Part shown: positions 44,251 through 53,440 of the stretch, piece after piece | How the letters are laid out: the number at the start of each line of letters is the position of its first letter | Position numbering within the stretch: the stretch's first letter is position 1 | Assembly: GCA_013288015.1 (NCBI GenBank) | Contig: JABDCR010000005.1 | Span: forward strand, 1 to 64,000 | Reading direction: 5' to 3' | Length of the DNA stretch: 64,000 bases | From: Bacteroidota bacterium | GTDB lineage: Bacteria > Bacteroidota > Bacteroidia > B-17B0 > Aurantibacillaceae | Program-made: the position numbers and the translations under genes | The notes under the pieces: model-generated | Database searches by the model: none | The model's input: the letters and a program-made list of their open reading frames with translations, nothing else | What the model was told of the DNA's origin: nothing

Positions 44251-44787
44251 TTAATTATTGTTAGTGAATTGATTTGCTTTTTCTTGTTTTTTAAATTGTT
44301 CTTGTTTATTTTCTGATTTATCAAATATTTCATATCCTTTTAAAAAATCAGACCAAAATTTTTCGTTTTGTTCTACTGCTAAACGAAGCTGATTATTTAT
44401 TTCTTCTATTAATTTTTTATTTAATTCAATTGAAAAATCCATCCGTTTAGTATGAGCTTCTATCATAGAAGCCATTATATTATCGGTTATTTCCCATTTT
44501 TCTCCCATAATTTCCTGTGATTTTCCATTTAATTTGTTCCAATTAATCTGAATATTTTGAAATTGTTTTTGAAATTCGGCGACCCAATCAGCATTAAACC
44601 TCATTGCCTGACTATGAAGAGCTTTAAACTGGTTGGCAAAAGCATCATTGTAAAAGTCAAAAACCAGGCTTAACTGTTTTTTATAAATATCCATTATTTC
44701 GGAATTTATTTCTTTAAACCGTTTATCAGATGTTTGAATGTTCTCATCAAACATGTGAGCTATTTTGCTAAAACTTGTTGTTTCCAT
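44251..44787 (-). CDS. Phasin-like protein, copy 1
   Basis: 178 residues, helical, amphipathic, without signal peptide. It shows the phasin-like layout: NSEIMDIYKKQLSLVFDFYN, ADWVAEFQKQFQNIQINWNK, a Met/Glu-rich middle and NNQLRLAVEQNEKFWSDFLK, then a disordered Lys/Gln tail. The 46097 gene encodes a longer paralogue sharing the EINSxxMDIYxKQLxLV, WxxELQKQFxxxQINWxxL and NNQxxLAxxQxEKFWSDxLK blocks. Phasins coat PHA granules. The adjacent PHA synthase and SDR genes support the call, but family membership is by pattern only. Confidence 0.7.
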   Translation of the reverse strand: METTSFSKIAHMFDENIQTSDKRFKEINSEIMDIYKKQLSLVFDFYNDAFANQFKALHSQAMRFNADWVAEFQKQFQNIQINWNKLNGKSQEIMGEKWEITDNIMASMIEAHTKRMDFSIELNKKLIEEINNQLRLAVEQNEKFWSDFLKGYEIFDKSENKQEQFKKQEKANQFTNNN

Positions 44788-44850
44788 TTTTAAGTACTAA
44801 TTGGTGTTTTAATTTCTGATTTCCTGTGCCTTTTTTGATATTAATTTAAT

Positions 44851-44866
44851 TGCAAATGATATTCCT
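44851..44866 (-). promoter_or_regulatory. GGAAT-N5-TTTGC (sigma-54-like) element before phasin 1
   Basis: On the minus strand, AGGAATATCATTTGCA has GG and GC separated by 10 bases, the sigma-54 -24/-12 spacing, with a consensus TTGCA at -12. It lies 63 bases before the phasin-like start. Confidence 0.4.
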
Positions 44867-45080
44867 ATTTTAAAATAGAATAAGTAGTTTGGAAGTTAAA
44901 AAAACGCCCCCCTTTTCTAATTATCTAATAAGCAGAGATAAAGCTTAAAAGGATTATAATTACCCCCCCCTTTAAAAGGACTAAAAAAAAATTGACCATG
45001 TAGAATAAAACCTACAAGAAGGGGCCGAAAATTCACGTTTCTGTAACCTTTTATATAAACGTTAATTCTGTTATTTTTTT

Positions 45081-45093
45081 TGGTATAAAATTT
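45081..45093 (+). promoter_or_regulatory. TGGTAT-type (sigma-54 -24-like) element before the SDR gene
   Basis: TGGTATAAAATTT lies 28 bases upstream of the SDR start. The -12 position reads CC, so it matches the -24 half only. Confidence 0.35.
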
Positions 45094-45121
45094 CCTTTGA
45101 AAAAATTACAAAATAAACAAG

Positions 45122-45883
45122 ATGAGAAAACTTGAAAATAAAGTAGTTTTTATAACAGGAGGGCTATCGGGTATAGGTAAAGCGTGTGCTATTGCTGCGG
45201 CAAAAGAAGGAGCTGATATAATATTGGCCGATTTTAAATCAGATAAGGTAAACAAAGTAATAGAAGAGATTGAAAAAGAAAATGTTAAAGCTATATTTGT
45301 AGAATGTGACGTTTCAAAATTTAAACAAGTTGAAACTATTATTCAAAAGGTAATAGATACATTTGGAACAATCGATATAGCTTTGAATAATGCAGGCATT
45401 GGCGGAACAGCAAGCAAAGTAGGGAAAATGACTGAGGAGATGTGGTTGCAGGTTGTAAACATAAATTTAAACGGCGTTTTTAATTGTATGAGGCATGAAT
45501 TGGCACATATGTGGAAACAAAAAAAAGGAGTTATTGTAAATATGTCTTCAGTAATGGGTAAGGTTGGTTTTTCTACATCATCTCATTATGTGGCTGCAAA
45601 ACATGGAGTTATCGGTCTTACTCAAACAGCTGCACTTGAATATGCTACTGATGGGATAAGAATAAATGCTATTTGCCCTGGTTTTATTGACACCCCTTTA
45701 CTAACTAAAATTGGCATAAATAACCATGCTGATGCAAAACAACGTATAATAGATTTGCATCCAATGAAACGGTTGGGAAAACCAGAAGAAATTGCTAATG
45801 GTTTTATTTTTCTTGCTTCGGATGAAAGCTCATTTATATCTGGAACTACGCTTGAAATAGATGGAGGTTATTTATCTGAATAA
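45122..45883 (+). CDS. SDR-family 3-oxoacyl/acetoacetyl-CoA reductase (PhaB/FabG-like)
   Basis: 253 residues with all classical short-chain dehydrogenase landmarks: TGGLSGIG (12-19), NNAG (89-92), Asn115, Ser143, Tyr156 and Lys160 (YVAAK). The cofactor loop after strand 2 (ILADFKS) has Asp37, which usually favours NAD(H) over NADP(H), unlike typical PhaB. Its position directly before the phasin and PHA synthase genes suggests it makes or breaks down 3-hydroxyacyl-CoA for the polymer. It could also be an unrelated SDR oxidoreductase with the same fold. Confidence 0.88.
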   Translation: MRKLENKVVFITGGLSGIGKACAIAAAKEGADIILADFKSDKVNKVIEEIEKENVKAIFVECDVSKFKQVETIIQKVIDTFGTIDIALNNAGIGGTASKVGKMTEEMWLQVVNINLNGVFNCMRHELAHMWKQKKGVIVNMSSVMGKVGFSTSSHYVAAKHGVIGLTQTAALEYATDGIRINAICPGFIDTPLLTKIGINNHADAKQRIIDLHPMKRLGKPEEIANGFIFLASDESSFISGTTLEIDGGYLSE

Positions 45884-46027
45884 TCTCTATTGAAAAATGC
45901 TAAACATGGGGATTTTTCGCCCCTTTATGTGATTTTATTCCGCATTTTATTTGGTTATTAGTTGTAAAATAATTCTAATTGAAACGATATCCCTTTGTTA
46001 GTTAGAAACCGCATAAACAAAAGTAAT

Positions 46028-46042
46028 TGGAATGGTTTTTGC
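46028..46042 (+). promoter_or_regulatory. Sigma-54-like -24/-12 element before phasin 2
   Basis: TGGAATGGTTTTTGC has GG and GC 10 bases apart, the best full sigma-54 match in the window, 54 bases before the phasin-like start. Confidence 0.45.
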
Positions 46043-46096
46043 TAATTTAAGTAAGGCAGGAAGAAATTTAAATTAACAATTTTAAAAAATAAAAAA

Positions 46097-46789
46097 ATGG
46101 AATCAACAACTTTTAATAAAACAAACGAAAAATTTTATGAAACAGTTCAGGGTGCAAATAAAGGGTTTAATGAAATAAATTCTACAGCAATGGATATTTA
46201 TAGTAAACAACTGAATTTGGTATCTAGCTTTTACAAAAATTTATTTAATTCTTTTCCATGGGTTAATAAAAATGTATGGAACGCAAATATAGATTTTACC
46301 AAATACTTTGGTGCAGATGGAGCATCAAAATTATTTACCCCTTTTAATTGGTTTAAAACTAACGACTATTTAGGTTATTTTTTCAAACCTCAGTCAGAAG
46401 ATTTGCTATCGAAAATAATTGAATTTAATAATAATTGGTTTACCGAGCTTCAAAAACAATTTAAAATTATGCAAATTAATTGGGCGGAGTTAAGTGAAAA
46501 AATGCAAGAAATTATAATGGAAGAATGGAAAACCACCTATAGTAGCATAAACTCACTTATTGAGACTTATAATAAACAAGCTGATTTTTCAATAGAATCG
46601 AATAAAAAAATTATGGAAAAAATAAATAATCAATTTGATTTAGCTGCAAAACAAAGTGAGAAATTTTGGTCTGATGTTTTAAAAACGGTACACCCTTCTG
46701 ATAAGTCTGAGATAGAAAATGAACAACTGCAACCTGTGTCAAAAAAACAAAACAAAGTGGAGTTTAGCACACACAACAATAAACATTAA
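46097..46789 (+). CDS. Phasin-like protein, copy 2 (longer)
   Basis: 230 residues, amphipathic and helical, with the same conserved blocks as the 44251 protein: NSTAMDIYSKQLNLVSSFYK, NNWFTELQKQFKIMQINWAE and NNQFDLAAKQSEKFWSDVLK. About 50 extra aromatic residues are inserted (LFNSFPWVNKNVWNANIDFT...YLGYFFKPQ), which could provide an extra surface for binding the polymer. It lies 26 bases before the PHA synthase gene, so the two are co-transcribed. A role as granule coat protein is inferred from context and pattern. Confidence 0.72.
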   Translation: MESTTFNKTNEKFYETVQGANKGFNEINSTAMDIYSKQLNLVSSFYKNLFNSFPWVNKNVWNANIDFTKYFGADGASKLFTPFNWFKTNDYLGYFFKPQSEDLLSKIIEFNNNWFTELQKQFKIMQINWAELSEKMQEIIMEEWKTTYSSINSLIETYNKQADFSIESNKKIMEKINNQFDLAAKQSEKFWSDVLKTVHPSDKSEIENEQLQPVSKKQNKVEFSTHNNKH

Positions 46790-46815
46790 GGGTAAAAGAT
46801 TTATCGATTATAATT

Positions 46816-48582
46816 ATGGAAGCAGTAGAAAACTTCAGTACAGAAAAATTGTTTCATAATATTTTAAAGGCCAGTAAAAAAATTTCTGAAAATTATCTTG
46901 AAAATTTTTCGGGCTATCATCGAGATGCTCATGATATAGCATTAACCTACTGTTATTTTTTCACGAAATTATTTGCTGAGCCTAATGAAGTTATAAAGGT
47001 TCAAAATTATTACATAGATTTTTTGCAAAAACAACAAGATCTTTGGCAAGGGGTCATAACTAATTGCGAAAATGATCAAAGAGATAAACTTGCACCTTTT
47101 ATTTCGCTTGAAAAGGGAGATAAGCGTTTTATGTCTTCTCAATGGAATAAAAACATATATTTTGAATTTATTAAGCTGAATTATTTATTAATTGAAAAAT
47201 TAGTTCTGAAAATTGTTGATGAAGTTGAAATGGGCGAGCCGATTCGGAAAAAATTGGATTTTTATACTCAACAGTATACTAATTTGTTTTCTCCCGCTAA
47301 TTTCCTTTTGACGAATCCGGAAATATTAGAATTGACTATAAAAACAAAAGGTGAAAATTTATGGAAAGGGTTTAATTATTTAATAAAAGATATTGAAAAA
47401 GGTAGAATTACTCAAATAGATGAATCTGTTTTTGAATTGGGAAAAACCTTAGCTATAACTGCTGGGGCTGTTATATACGAAAATGAGTTAATACAATTAA
47501 TTCAATACACACCGAGTTCAAAAAATGTATATGAAGTACCTTTGCTTATTATTCCGCCCTGGATTAATAAATATTACATTCTTGATTTACAGTCCGAAAA
47601 TTCCTTTGTAAAATTTATGGTCAATCAAGGCTTTTCAGTGTTTATTGTCTCATGGAAAAATCCCCCTCCCAAAATGGGTTATTTTACATTTGATGATTAT
47701 GTAAATAAAGGAGCTTTAGCTTCTATAGACGTTGTTCAAAATATTTCTGAGGCAAAAAAAATTAATGTCCTTGGTTATTGCCTAGGAGGCACCTTATTAG
47801 GCATTACTTGTTCTATTTTATCTGCGCAAAAAAGGGATGTCATTAATTCTGTAACCTTTTTGGCTTCTATGATTGATTTCTCTGATATTGGTCCAATGGG
47901 TGATGTTATTAATGAGGCTTTGGTAACAAAACTTGAAAAAGGAGAATTACTTAAAGATGATGTAATGCATGGGCATGATATGGAACGAGCATTTAATCTT
48001 ATAAGGTCAAAAGATTTGATATGGAATTATGCTATAAATAATTATTTGAAAGGAATAGAACCTGCTGCCTTTGATGTAATTTATTGGACAAATGATAATA
48101 CAAATCTTCCTGCAAGCATGTATATATATTATATGAAGCAAATGATATTTAAAAATAGATTAAGTAGGAAAAATGCGCTACGTATATCAGATACTCTTAT
48201 AGATATTGGTAAAATTAAGTCACCGGTATATGTAATTGCTTTGAAAGAAGATTACATTTCTCCTCCACAAACTGCATTTACTACAACTGAACTTGTGGAT
48301 GGACCTGTTGAATTTATACTTGGAGGGTCAGGGCATGTTATGGGAGTTGCTAATCCGCCCTCTAGAAAAAAATATGGTTACTATCTCGATGGTAAATTAG
48401 GATATGGATATGATGAGTGGAAGAGAACAGCTCACTTTTTTGAAGGTAGTTGGTGGATGCCATGGAGTGATAGGTTGAAAAAAAAATCGGGAAAACAAAC
48501 TCCGGCATCAAAGCTTTTAGGTAACAAAAAATATAAGGAGGTAGAGCCGGCCCCAGGCAGCTACGTAAAAGAAACGTGTTAG
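46816..48582 (+). CDS. phaC: Poly(3-hydroxyalkanoate) synthase, class I
   Basis: 588 residues, the length of class I PhaC. The lipase-box-like GYCLGG contains catalytic Cys322; the other members of the triad are Asp479 (VIALKEDYISPP) and His507 (GGSGHVMGVANPP). Further marks are LLIIPPWINKYYILDL, SVFIVSWKNPPP, and SDRLKKKSGKQTPA near the end. It polymerises 3-hydroxyacyl-CoA into PHA granules in the cytoplasm. It is the second gene of the phasin-phaC operon and converges with the pyruvate-oxidase-like gene. Confidence 0.95.
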   Translation: MEAVENFSTEKLFHNILKASKKISENYLENFSGYHRDAHDIALTYCYFFTKLFAEPNEVIKVQNYYIDFLQKQQDLWQGVITNCENDQRDKLAPFISLEKGDKRFMSSQWNKNIYFEFIKLNYLLIEKLVLKIVDEVEMGEPIRKKLDFYTQQYTNLFSPANFLLTNPEILELTIKTKGENLWKGFNYLIKDIEKGRITQIDESVFELGKTLAITAGAVIYENELIQLIQYTPSSKNVYEVPLLIIPPWINKYYILDLQSENSFVKFMVNQGFSVFIVSWKNPPPKMGYFTFDDYVNKGALASIDVVQNISEAKKINVLGYCLGGTLLGITCSILSAQKRDVINSVTFLASMIDFSDIGPMGDVINEALVTKLEKGELLKDDVMHGHDMERAFNLIRSKDLIWNYAINNYLKGIEPAAFDVIYWTNDNTNLPASMYIYYMKQMIFKNRLSRKNALRISDTLIDIGKIKSPVYVIALKEDYISPPQTAFTTTELVDGPVEFILGGSGHVMGVANPPSRKKYGYYLDGKLGYGYDEWKRTAHFFEGSWWMPWSDRLKKKSGKQTPASKLLGNKKYKEVEPAPGSYVKETC

Positions 48583-48609
48583 CAATTTATCCTGTTCTCG
48601 ACTTATAAT

Positions 48610-50277
48610 TTAAATAAAAATTTCTTTTACCTTGGCTTTTAGGTAATTAAATGCTTGGCCAAATTCTATATGAGGAGGGTAGGTAAGTTCTTCCGGATTT
48701 ATAAGCACATTAATTATGCAAGGTTTCTGTGATTTTAAAACAATTGGTAATATTGATTTTAGATCTGTTGGATTTTTAACTAAAAAACCTGTTCCACCAC
48801 AACTTTGTGCAAATAATACATAATCAGGATTGTGCAATTCTGTTTCATATTCGGGGTTACCTCTTTTAGCTTCTTCTTCCATTTGAATAAGCCCCAGTTT
48901 TGAATTATTGAAAATAAATACTTTTATATTTAGCTTATATTTTACCGCTGTTGCAAAATCACTCATTAGCATAGCAAAACCGCCATCACCACATAGGGCT
49001 ATTACTTGTTTTTCAGGATACAAAAGTTTAGCACCAATGGATGCAGGTAGCGCAAATGCCATACTGGCAAGTCCCCCGGATAAAATAAAACGCTGGGTTC
49101 CTTTTAGTCTAAAATTTCTTGCTCCCCAAACGGTTACCGTACCGGTATCGCAGCAAATAACGGCATCATCATCTGCGAAATCACTTATAGCTCTTGCCAG
49201 CATTTGTGGATGGATAGGTATAGCATCTAACAGTTCTTTTTTATCTTGTTGCTTTAACCAGTTTTGCATGTTTGCCTGACACTCTTTTAAAAATAAGTCG
49301 TTTTCTTTATTAAGTACCAGATTAAGTAATTCTACTAATGTTGATTTTGAATCACCCACCAAAGGAATAATAACAGGATGTCTTTTGCCAATCTGTTCGG
49401 CATTAATATCAATCTGAATAACGGGTATGTTTTCTTCAGGATAAAACTCCCCATAAGGAAGATTTGAACCAATCGAAATTAATAAATCACAATCCTTAAT
49501 GGCTTTGTATGATGTTGATGTCCCTAATAAACCTATACCACCAATAGTTAATGGGTGTAAGTCAGGTAAAAGGTCTTTTGCTCCTAATGTTTTAATTATA
49601 GGGGCTTTAATTAAGGTTGCAAATTGCAATAATTCATTTATCCCATCTTTTGATCCTATACCGGCTAAAATGCATGGTCTTTGCGCTTCATTGATAATAG
49701 ATGCAGCTGTTTGTATATTAAATGAGTTAGGGATAATAAAACTTTCAGTATGTAAATATTTTTTTCTTTCGACTGGGTTTACATTTTGAATAGAAACATC
49801 AATTGGAATACTAATATGCGCAATGCCTTTTTTAGCCAAGGCGGTTTGGCAAGCTAAAATAACCAGTTCTGGCATTTGGTCAGGGTTTACAATAGTTTGG
49901 TTAAATGATGCTACATCCTGAAATAAAGCTTGAAGATTGACTTCTTGATGGTATGATGTACCCATTAAAGCTGTATCAACCTGACCTGTTATAGCTAAAA
50001 CCGGTGCATGGTCTAATTTAGCATCATATAATCCATTTAATAAATGTATGGCGCCAGGACCCGATGTGCCAACACAAACAGCTAACTCACCTGTTAGTTT
50101 TGCTTGTGCCGATGCAGCAAAAGCACCTGCTTCTTCATGCATTACGTGGATAAATTTAATTTTGTCTTGTTTTCGTATAGCTTCAATAAGCTCATTGATA
50201 GAATCTCCGGGGATGCCGAATATATATTTCACACCAAAATCAGTAAGTACATTTAATAGGGCTTCACAGACGTTCAT
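48610..50277 (-). CDS. Thiamine-diphosphate enzyme, pyruvate-oxidase-like (PoxB family)
   Basis: 555 residues in three TPP-enzyme domains: the N-terminal PYR domain with the activating Glu (HVMHEEAGAFAASAQAKLTG, Glu48/49), a central dinucleotide-type domain (AIKDCDLLISIGSNLPYGEF) and the C-terminal PP domain with the GDGGFAMLMSDFATAV...FIFNN TPP-Mg motif. It resembles pyruvate oxidase or pyruvate:quinone oxidoreductase more than acetolactate synthase, although the exact substrate cannot be read. Its start overlaps the end of the aconitase gene by 14 bases, so translation may be coupled. Confidence 0.9.
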   Translation of the reverse strand: MNVCEALLNVLTDFGVKYIFGIPGDSINELIEAIRKQDKIKFIHVMHEEAGAFAASAQAKLTGELAVCVGTSGPGAIHLLNGLYDAKLDHAPVLAITGQVDTALMGTSYHQEVNLQALFQDVASFNQTIVNPDQMPELVILACQTALAKKGIAHISIPIDVSIQNVNPVERKKYLHTESFIIPNSFNIQTAASIINEAQRPCILAGIGSKDGINELLQFATLIKAPIIKTLGAKDLLPDLHPLTIGGIGLLGTSTSYKAIKDCDLLISIGSNLPYGEFYPEENIPVIQIDINAEQIGKRHPVIIPLVGDSKSTLVELLNLVLNKENDLFLKECQANMQNWLKQQDKKELLDAIPIHPQMLARAISDFADDDAVICCDTGTVTVWGARNFRLKGTQRFILSGGLASMAFALPASIGAKLLYPEKQVIALCGDGGFAMLMSDFATAVKYKLNIKVFIFNNSKLGLIQMEEEAKRGNPEYETELHNPDYVLFAQSCGGTGFLVKNPTDLKSILPIVLKSQKPCIINVLINPEELTYPPHIEFGQAFNYLKAKVKEIFI

Positions 50278-52234
50278 AAGCTTGTTTGTTTTTTTGTTTA
50301 TAATAGTTAATCATTCCTCCTGCTAACACTATTTGTATTTGTCTTCTTGAGAGTCGGTGTTTGACTCTAATTTCTTTTTTATTGGTGATGACAATAATTT
50401 CATTTGATGTTAATGTTTCTTCATTTATGTTTTCGAGTTTTAAAATATCATTTACATTAATGGTTTTATAATCATCCGCATTTTCAAATTCAAATGGCAG
50501 TATGCCAAAATTGACTAAGTTTTGCCAACCAATACGGGCATATCCAATAGCAATTACGGCTAGCTGTCCAAGATATTTCGGGGCAAGCGCAGCATGTTCT
50601 CTTGACGAACCTTGCGCGTAATTTTTACCGGCAACTATAATATGCCCACCATATTTTTCTTTTGCTTTTAATGCTTTGTCATAAAAATTATTATCGAGTT
50701 GATGATACGCCCATTTACTGATTTCAGGAATATTACTTCTAAGAGGCAAAACTTTAGTTCCGCCACTTAAAATTTCATCAGTGGAAATATCGTCGCCAAC
50801 TTTTAAAAGCACGGGTGCCTCAAACTTATTAATCAAAGCATCAAGTTTTGGTAAAGGAGGAATGTTGGAACCTTTCTCAAGTTGAATAGACTCATTATGT
50901 TTTTTTGGAGAGAATAGCAAAGGAAGGTTAATGATTTCTTTTTTCGGATGTTCGTATTTTGGATATTTAATTCCTAATAATTTTTCTAAATCCCGAGGAT
51001 CGGTAATCTTGCCAGTTAAGGCTGCTGCCGCCGCCGTTTCAGGACTACATAAATAAACTTTGTCATCAAGAGTGCCCGACCTTCCCGGAAAATTTCTGGG
51101 CATAGTACGTAAACTTATTTTTCCTTCGGCGGGCGCTTGTCCCATACCAATACAGCCTAAACAACCTGTTTGATGAAAGCGCGCACCCGATTTTATTAAA
51201 TCCGGTAATCGCCCACTAACAGATAAATTTTCAATTACTTGTCTTGTAGATGGATTAACATCCAATGATAAACCAACTGGTGCTGTTTTATCTTTCATAA
51301 TTTCGCTTACAACTGTATAGTCTCTCAAACCTGGATTTGCAGATGATCCTATAACAACCTGATGAACAGGCAAACCTTGTACCTCACTAACTTTTTTAAT
51401 ATTCCCAGGGCTACTTGGGCATGCAATTAAGGGTTCTAGTTTCGAAAGATTGATTACCATTGTTTTATCATAAGTAGCTCCTTTGTCTGGAACTAATTCA
51501 ATCCAAACTTCTGATCTTTCTTGTGCTGTTAAAAATCGTTTTGTCTCTTCATCAGATGGAAACACGGTTGTTGTTGCTCCCATTTCTGTCCCCATATTGG
51601 CAATTACCAACCTATCCATAACACTTAATTCCTTCAGGCCCTCTCCAAAATATTCAAAAATATATCCTCTGCCATTACTTACACCAAATATTCTTAGCAT
51701 TTCAAGCACAACGTCTTTTGCGCTAACCCATGCAGGTAATTTTCCTTTTAACTCAACTCCAAAAACTGAAGGCATTACTACACTATAAGGTTCACCTGCA
51801 ATAGCAAGCGCCACGTCAAGTCCACCTGTGCCAATTGCCAACATCCCCAAAGCACCGCCTGATGGTGTATGGCTATCAGAACCTAACAATGTTTTACCCG
51901 GAATGCCAAAGTGATGTATGTGCAATGGGTGGCTAATGCCATTACCTGCACGACTATACCAAATGCCATATTTTTCAGCAGCACTTAAAAGAAACGCATG
52001 ATCTTCAGCATTTTTATTGTCTGTTTCAAGAATGTTGTGATCTACATATTGTACGGATAATTCAGTTTTGGCTTTTTTAACCCCCATTGATTCTAACTCA
52101 AGCATAATAAGTGTGCCCGTAGCATCTTGGGTAAGTGTCTGGTCTATTTTAATACTAATCTCTTCGCCCGGAATCATATTTCCAGAAACCAGATGTGTTC
52201 GAATTAATTTATTCGTAACATTTTGAGCATTCAT
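50264..52234 (-). CDS. Aconitate hydratase (Aquifex-type, about 656 aa)
   Basis: 656 residues, the length of the shorter bacterial aconitase family, against about 890 for AcnA. The Fe-S ligands are visible: Cys in LIACPSSPGN, then HQTGCLGCIGMGQ (two Cys). Other landmarks are LGSDSHTPSGGALGMLAIGT, the FPGRSGT loop and, in the swivel domain, GDDISTDEILSGG and YAQGSSREHAALAPKYLG (catalytic Ser/Arg). It interconverts citrate and isocitrate in the TCA cycle. It is 5' of, and overlaps, the TPP-enzyme gene, linking pyruvate use and TCA entry in one operon. Confidence 0.93.
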   Translation of the reverse strand: MNAQNVTNKLIRTHLVSGNMIPGEEISIKIDQTLTQDATGTLIMLELESMGVKKAKTELSVQYVDHNILETDNKNAEDHAFLLSAAEKYGIWYSRAGNGISHPLHIHHFGIPGKTLLGSDSHTPSGGALGMLAIGTGGLDVALAIAGEPYSVVMPSVFGVELKGKLPAWVSAKDVVLEMLRIFGVSNGRGYIFEYFGEGLKELSVMDRLVIANMGTEMGATTTVFPSDEETKRFLTAQERSEVWIELVPDKGATYDKTMVINLSKLEPLIACPSSPGNIKKVSEVQGLPVHQVVIGSSANPGLRDYTVVSEIMKDKTAPVGLSLDVNPSTRQVIENLSVSGRLPDLIKSGARFHQTGCLGCIGMGQAPAEGKISLRTMPRNFPGRSGTLDDKVYLCSPETAAAAALTGKITDPRDLEKLLGIKYPKYEHPKKEIINLPLLFSPKKHNESIQLEKGSNIPPLPKLDALINKFEAPVLLKVGDDISTDEILSGGTKVLPLRSNIPEISKWAYHQLDNNFYDKALKAKEKYGGHIIVAGKNYAQGSSREHAALAPKYLGQLAVIAIGYARIGWQNLVNFGILPFEFENADDYKTINVNDILKLENINEETLTSNEIIVITNKKEIRVKHRLSRRQIQIVLAGGMINYYKQKNKQAYERL

Positions 52235-52288
52235 ATTATTGTAGGCATATTTTTCTTTATTTATGAAAAGGAAATCAAACCTCGATTG

Positions 52289-52639
52289 TTAAATTGCAGA
52301 CTCTTTTTTGGATTCAATAAAAGGAAATTCAGCTAACTGTAAAGGGTTATTATAAGTTACAATGTTGCAAAAGTCATCGAATTTTTTTTCATAATTCCTC
52401 AAAATTGTTATTTGCCAAGAATTTAATTTGGCGGATATGATTATTGAAGAAAGTAGACTATTTAACTTATGATGATAATCTTTTTTATAGAGAATAATAT
52501 TTTTATTTAAACATTCAGCTAATTCATTCATTAATAAAACTTCGTAAGAATTTGGTATATATAACTCTTCCCAATCTATTTTTGATTTTATAGATGAAGG
52601 GAGAGAGTGTAAAAAAGGATAAAATTTTATTATTTCCAT
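52289..52639 (-). CDS. Hypothetical protein
   Basis: 116 residues with no signal peptide, no membrane segment and no recognised domain. It is probably helical in the middle (SYEVLLMNELAECLNKNIIL, SSIIISAKLNSWQITILRNY) with Pro/Phe-rich ends (FYPFLHSLPSSIKSKIDWEE). It lies 54 bases upstream of the aconitase gene on the same strand and may be co-transcribed with it. Its composition differs clearly from the low-complexity proteins upstream. Confidence 0.55.
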   Translation of the reverse strand: MEIIKFYPFLHSLPSSIKSKIDWEELYIPNSYEVLLMNELAECLNKNIILYKKDYHHKLNSLLSSIIISAKLNSWQITILRNYEKKFDDFCNIVTYNNPLQLAEFPFIESKKESAI

Positions 52640-52654
52640 TTTATAAAAGATTAA

Positions 52655-52876
52655 TTAAAACCAATCAATTATTTGTTGGGGTTTATCTGGTGATGGTTCA
52701 TCAATCCGAGTTGGGTCATTTTTTTCTGGCTCGTTAATTCTGGTCGGATCAATTTTTTTAGGGTCATCATTTTTTTTCTTAGTTGGATCTGGGTCTTTAT
52801 CTGGTTTTGTAGGAATATGTTTTTCCGGATCATTTGGTGTTCCATTTCCTAATTTGTCTTTTAAATTGGTTTTCAT
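52655..52876 (-). CDS. Disordered Pro/Asp/Lys-rich protein
   Basis: 73 residues of low-complexity sequence built from repeats of the (K)xDPTRI(N/D)EPxx type: PDKDPDPTKKKNDDPKKIDP, TRINEPEKNDPTRIDEPSPD. It has no signal peptide. It is a clear candidate for an intrinsically disordered protein; small hydrophilic proteins of this kind are often induced by desiccation or stress, but that is analogy. It is 15 bases upstream of the 116-residue hypothetical gene on the same strand. Confidence 0.5.
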   Translation of the reverse strand: MKTNLKDKLGNGTPNDPEKHIPTKPDKDPDPTKKKNDDPKKIDPTRINEPEKNDPTRIDEPSPDKPQQIIDWF

Positions 52877-52992
52877 TTAATTTTTGTGAGTTAAATCAAT
52901 AATATGGCTTTGTATTGTTTAAGTAAAAATAAAGTGAGGAAATAATTATTTATTACTAACGCCCACTTTATTTTAGCTTTTTTTTAATCCTC

Positions 52993-53190
52993 CTACTTTG
53001 ATTGATTTTTTTGATTCAAATTTTTATTTGAGTTATTTTTTTTAGTTGATGTTCCTCGGTCATCATTTGAAACATGCTGTTTTTCTAATCTGCTATCACT
53101 TTTTCTCTTGTTCTCATCATTTTGAGTGCGTCTGTTTTCTTGATCATTTGAATTGCTTTGATTCTTTTGATCTTTTTGATTTTCTTTCAT
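52993..53190 (-). CDS. Disordered Asn/Gln/Lys/Asp-rich protein
   Basis: 65 residues without a single aromatic residue and almost no hydrophobic ones: MKENQKDQKNQSNSNDQENR, RTQNDENKRKSDSRLEKQHV, SNDDRGTSTKKNNSNKNLNQ. It is a second intrinsically disordered protein near the first, on the same strand, but with a different composition (Asn/Gln instead of Pro). Function unknown; hydrophilin-like stress protection is only a guess. Bases 53191-53440 hold no other gene. Confidence 0.45.
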   Translation of the reverse strand: MKENQKDQKNQSNSNDQENRRTQNDENKRKSDSRLEKQHVSNDDRGTSTKKNNSNKNLNQKNQSK

Positions 53191-53440
53191 TTTTTTTAAT
53201 TTAATTGTTATTTCCTTTTTAATTGAATTATCATTTAATTCGTTTTTAAATTCTTAAACCATTAGGCAAAATATCCTTAATAACACTGTAAATCAAATGG
53301 TTATAAAAATGTATTGAAATAAAAAATGCAGCTCGTGTATTTTTTTCTACAAATTAGGAATGAATTTTCTCAGAGATTATGTGTGCTTTATCTTTAGATA
53401 CCAAATTTGAAAATTTAGTGTAATAGGTCGAAACAAAAAA

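Larger units (their letters stand above)
44788..45121. other. Intergenic region between divergent phasin-like and SDR genes
   Basis: 334 bases without a gene. It carries a run of six C's near 44910 and a run of eight C's near 44965, both unusual in this AT-rich sequence and therefore possible sites of slippage or protein binding. Promoter-like elements for both flanking genes are listed separately. Confidence 0.6.
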
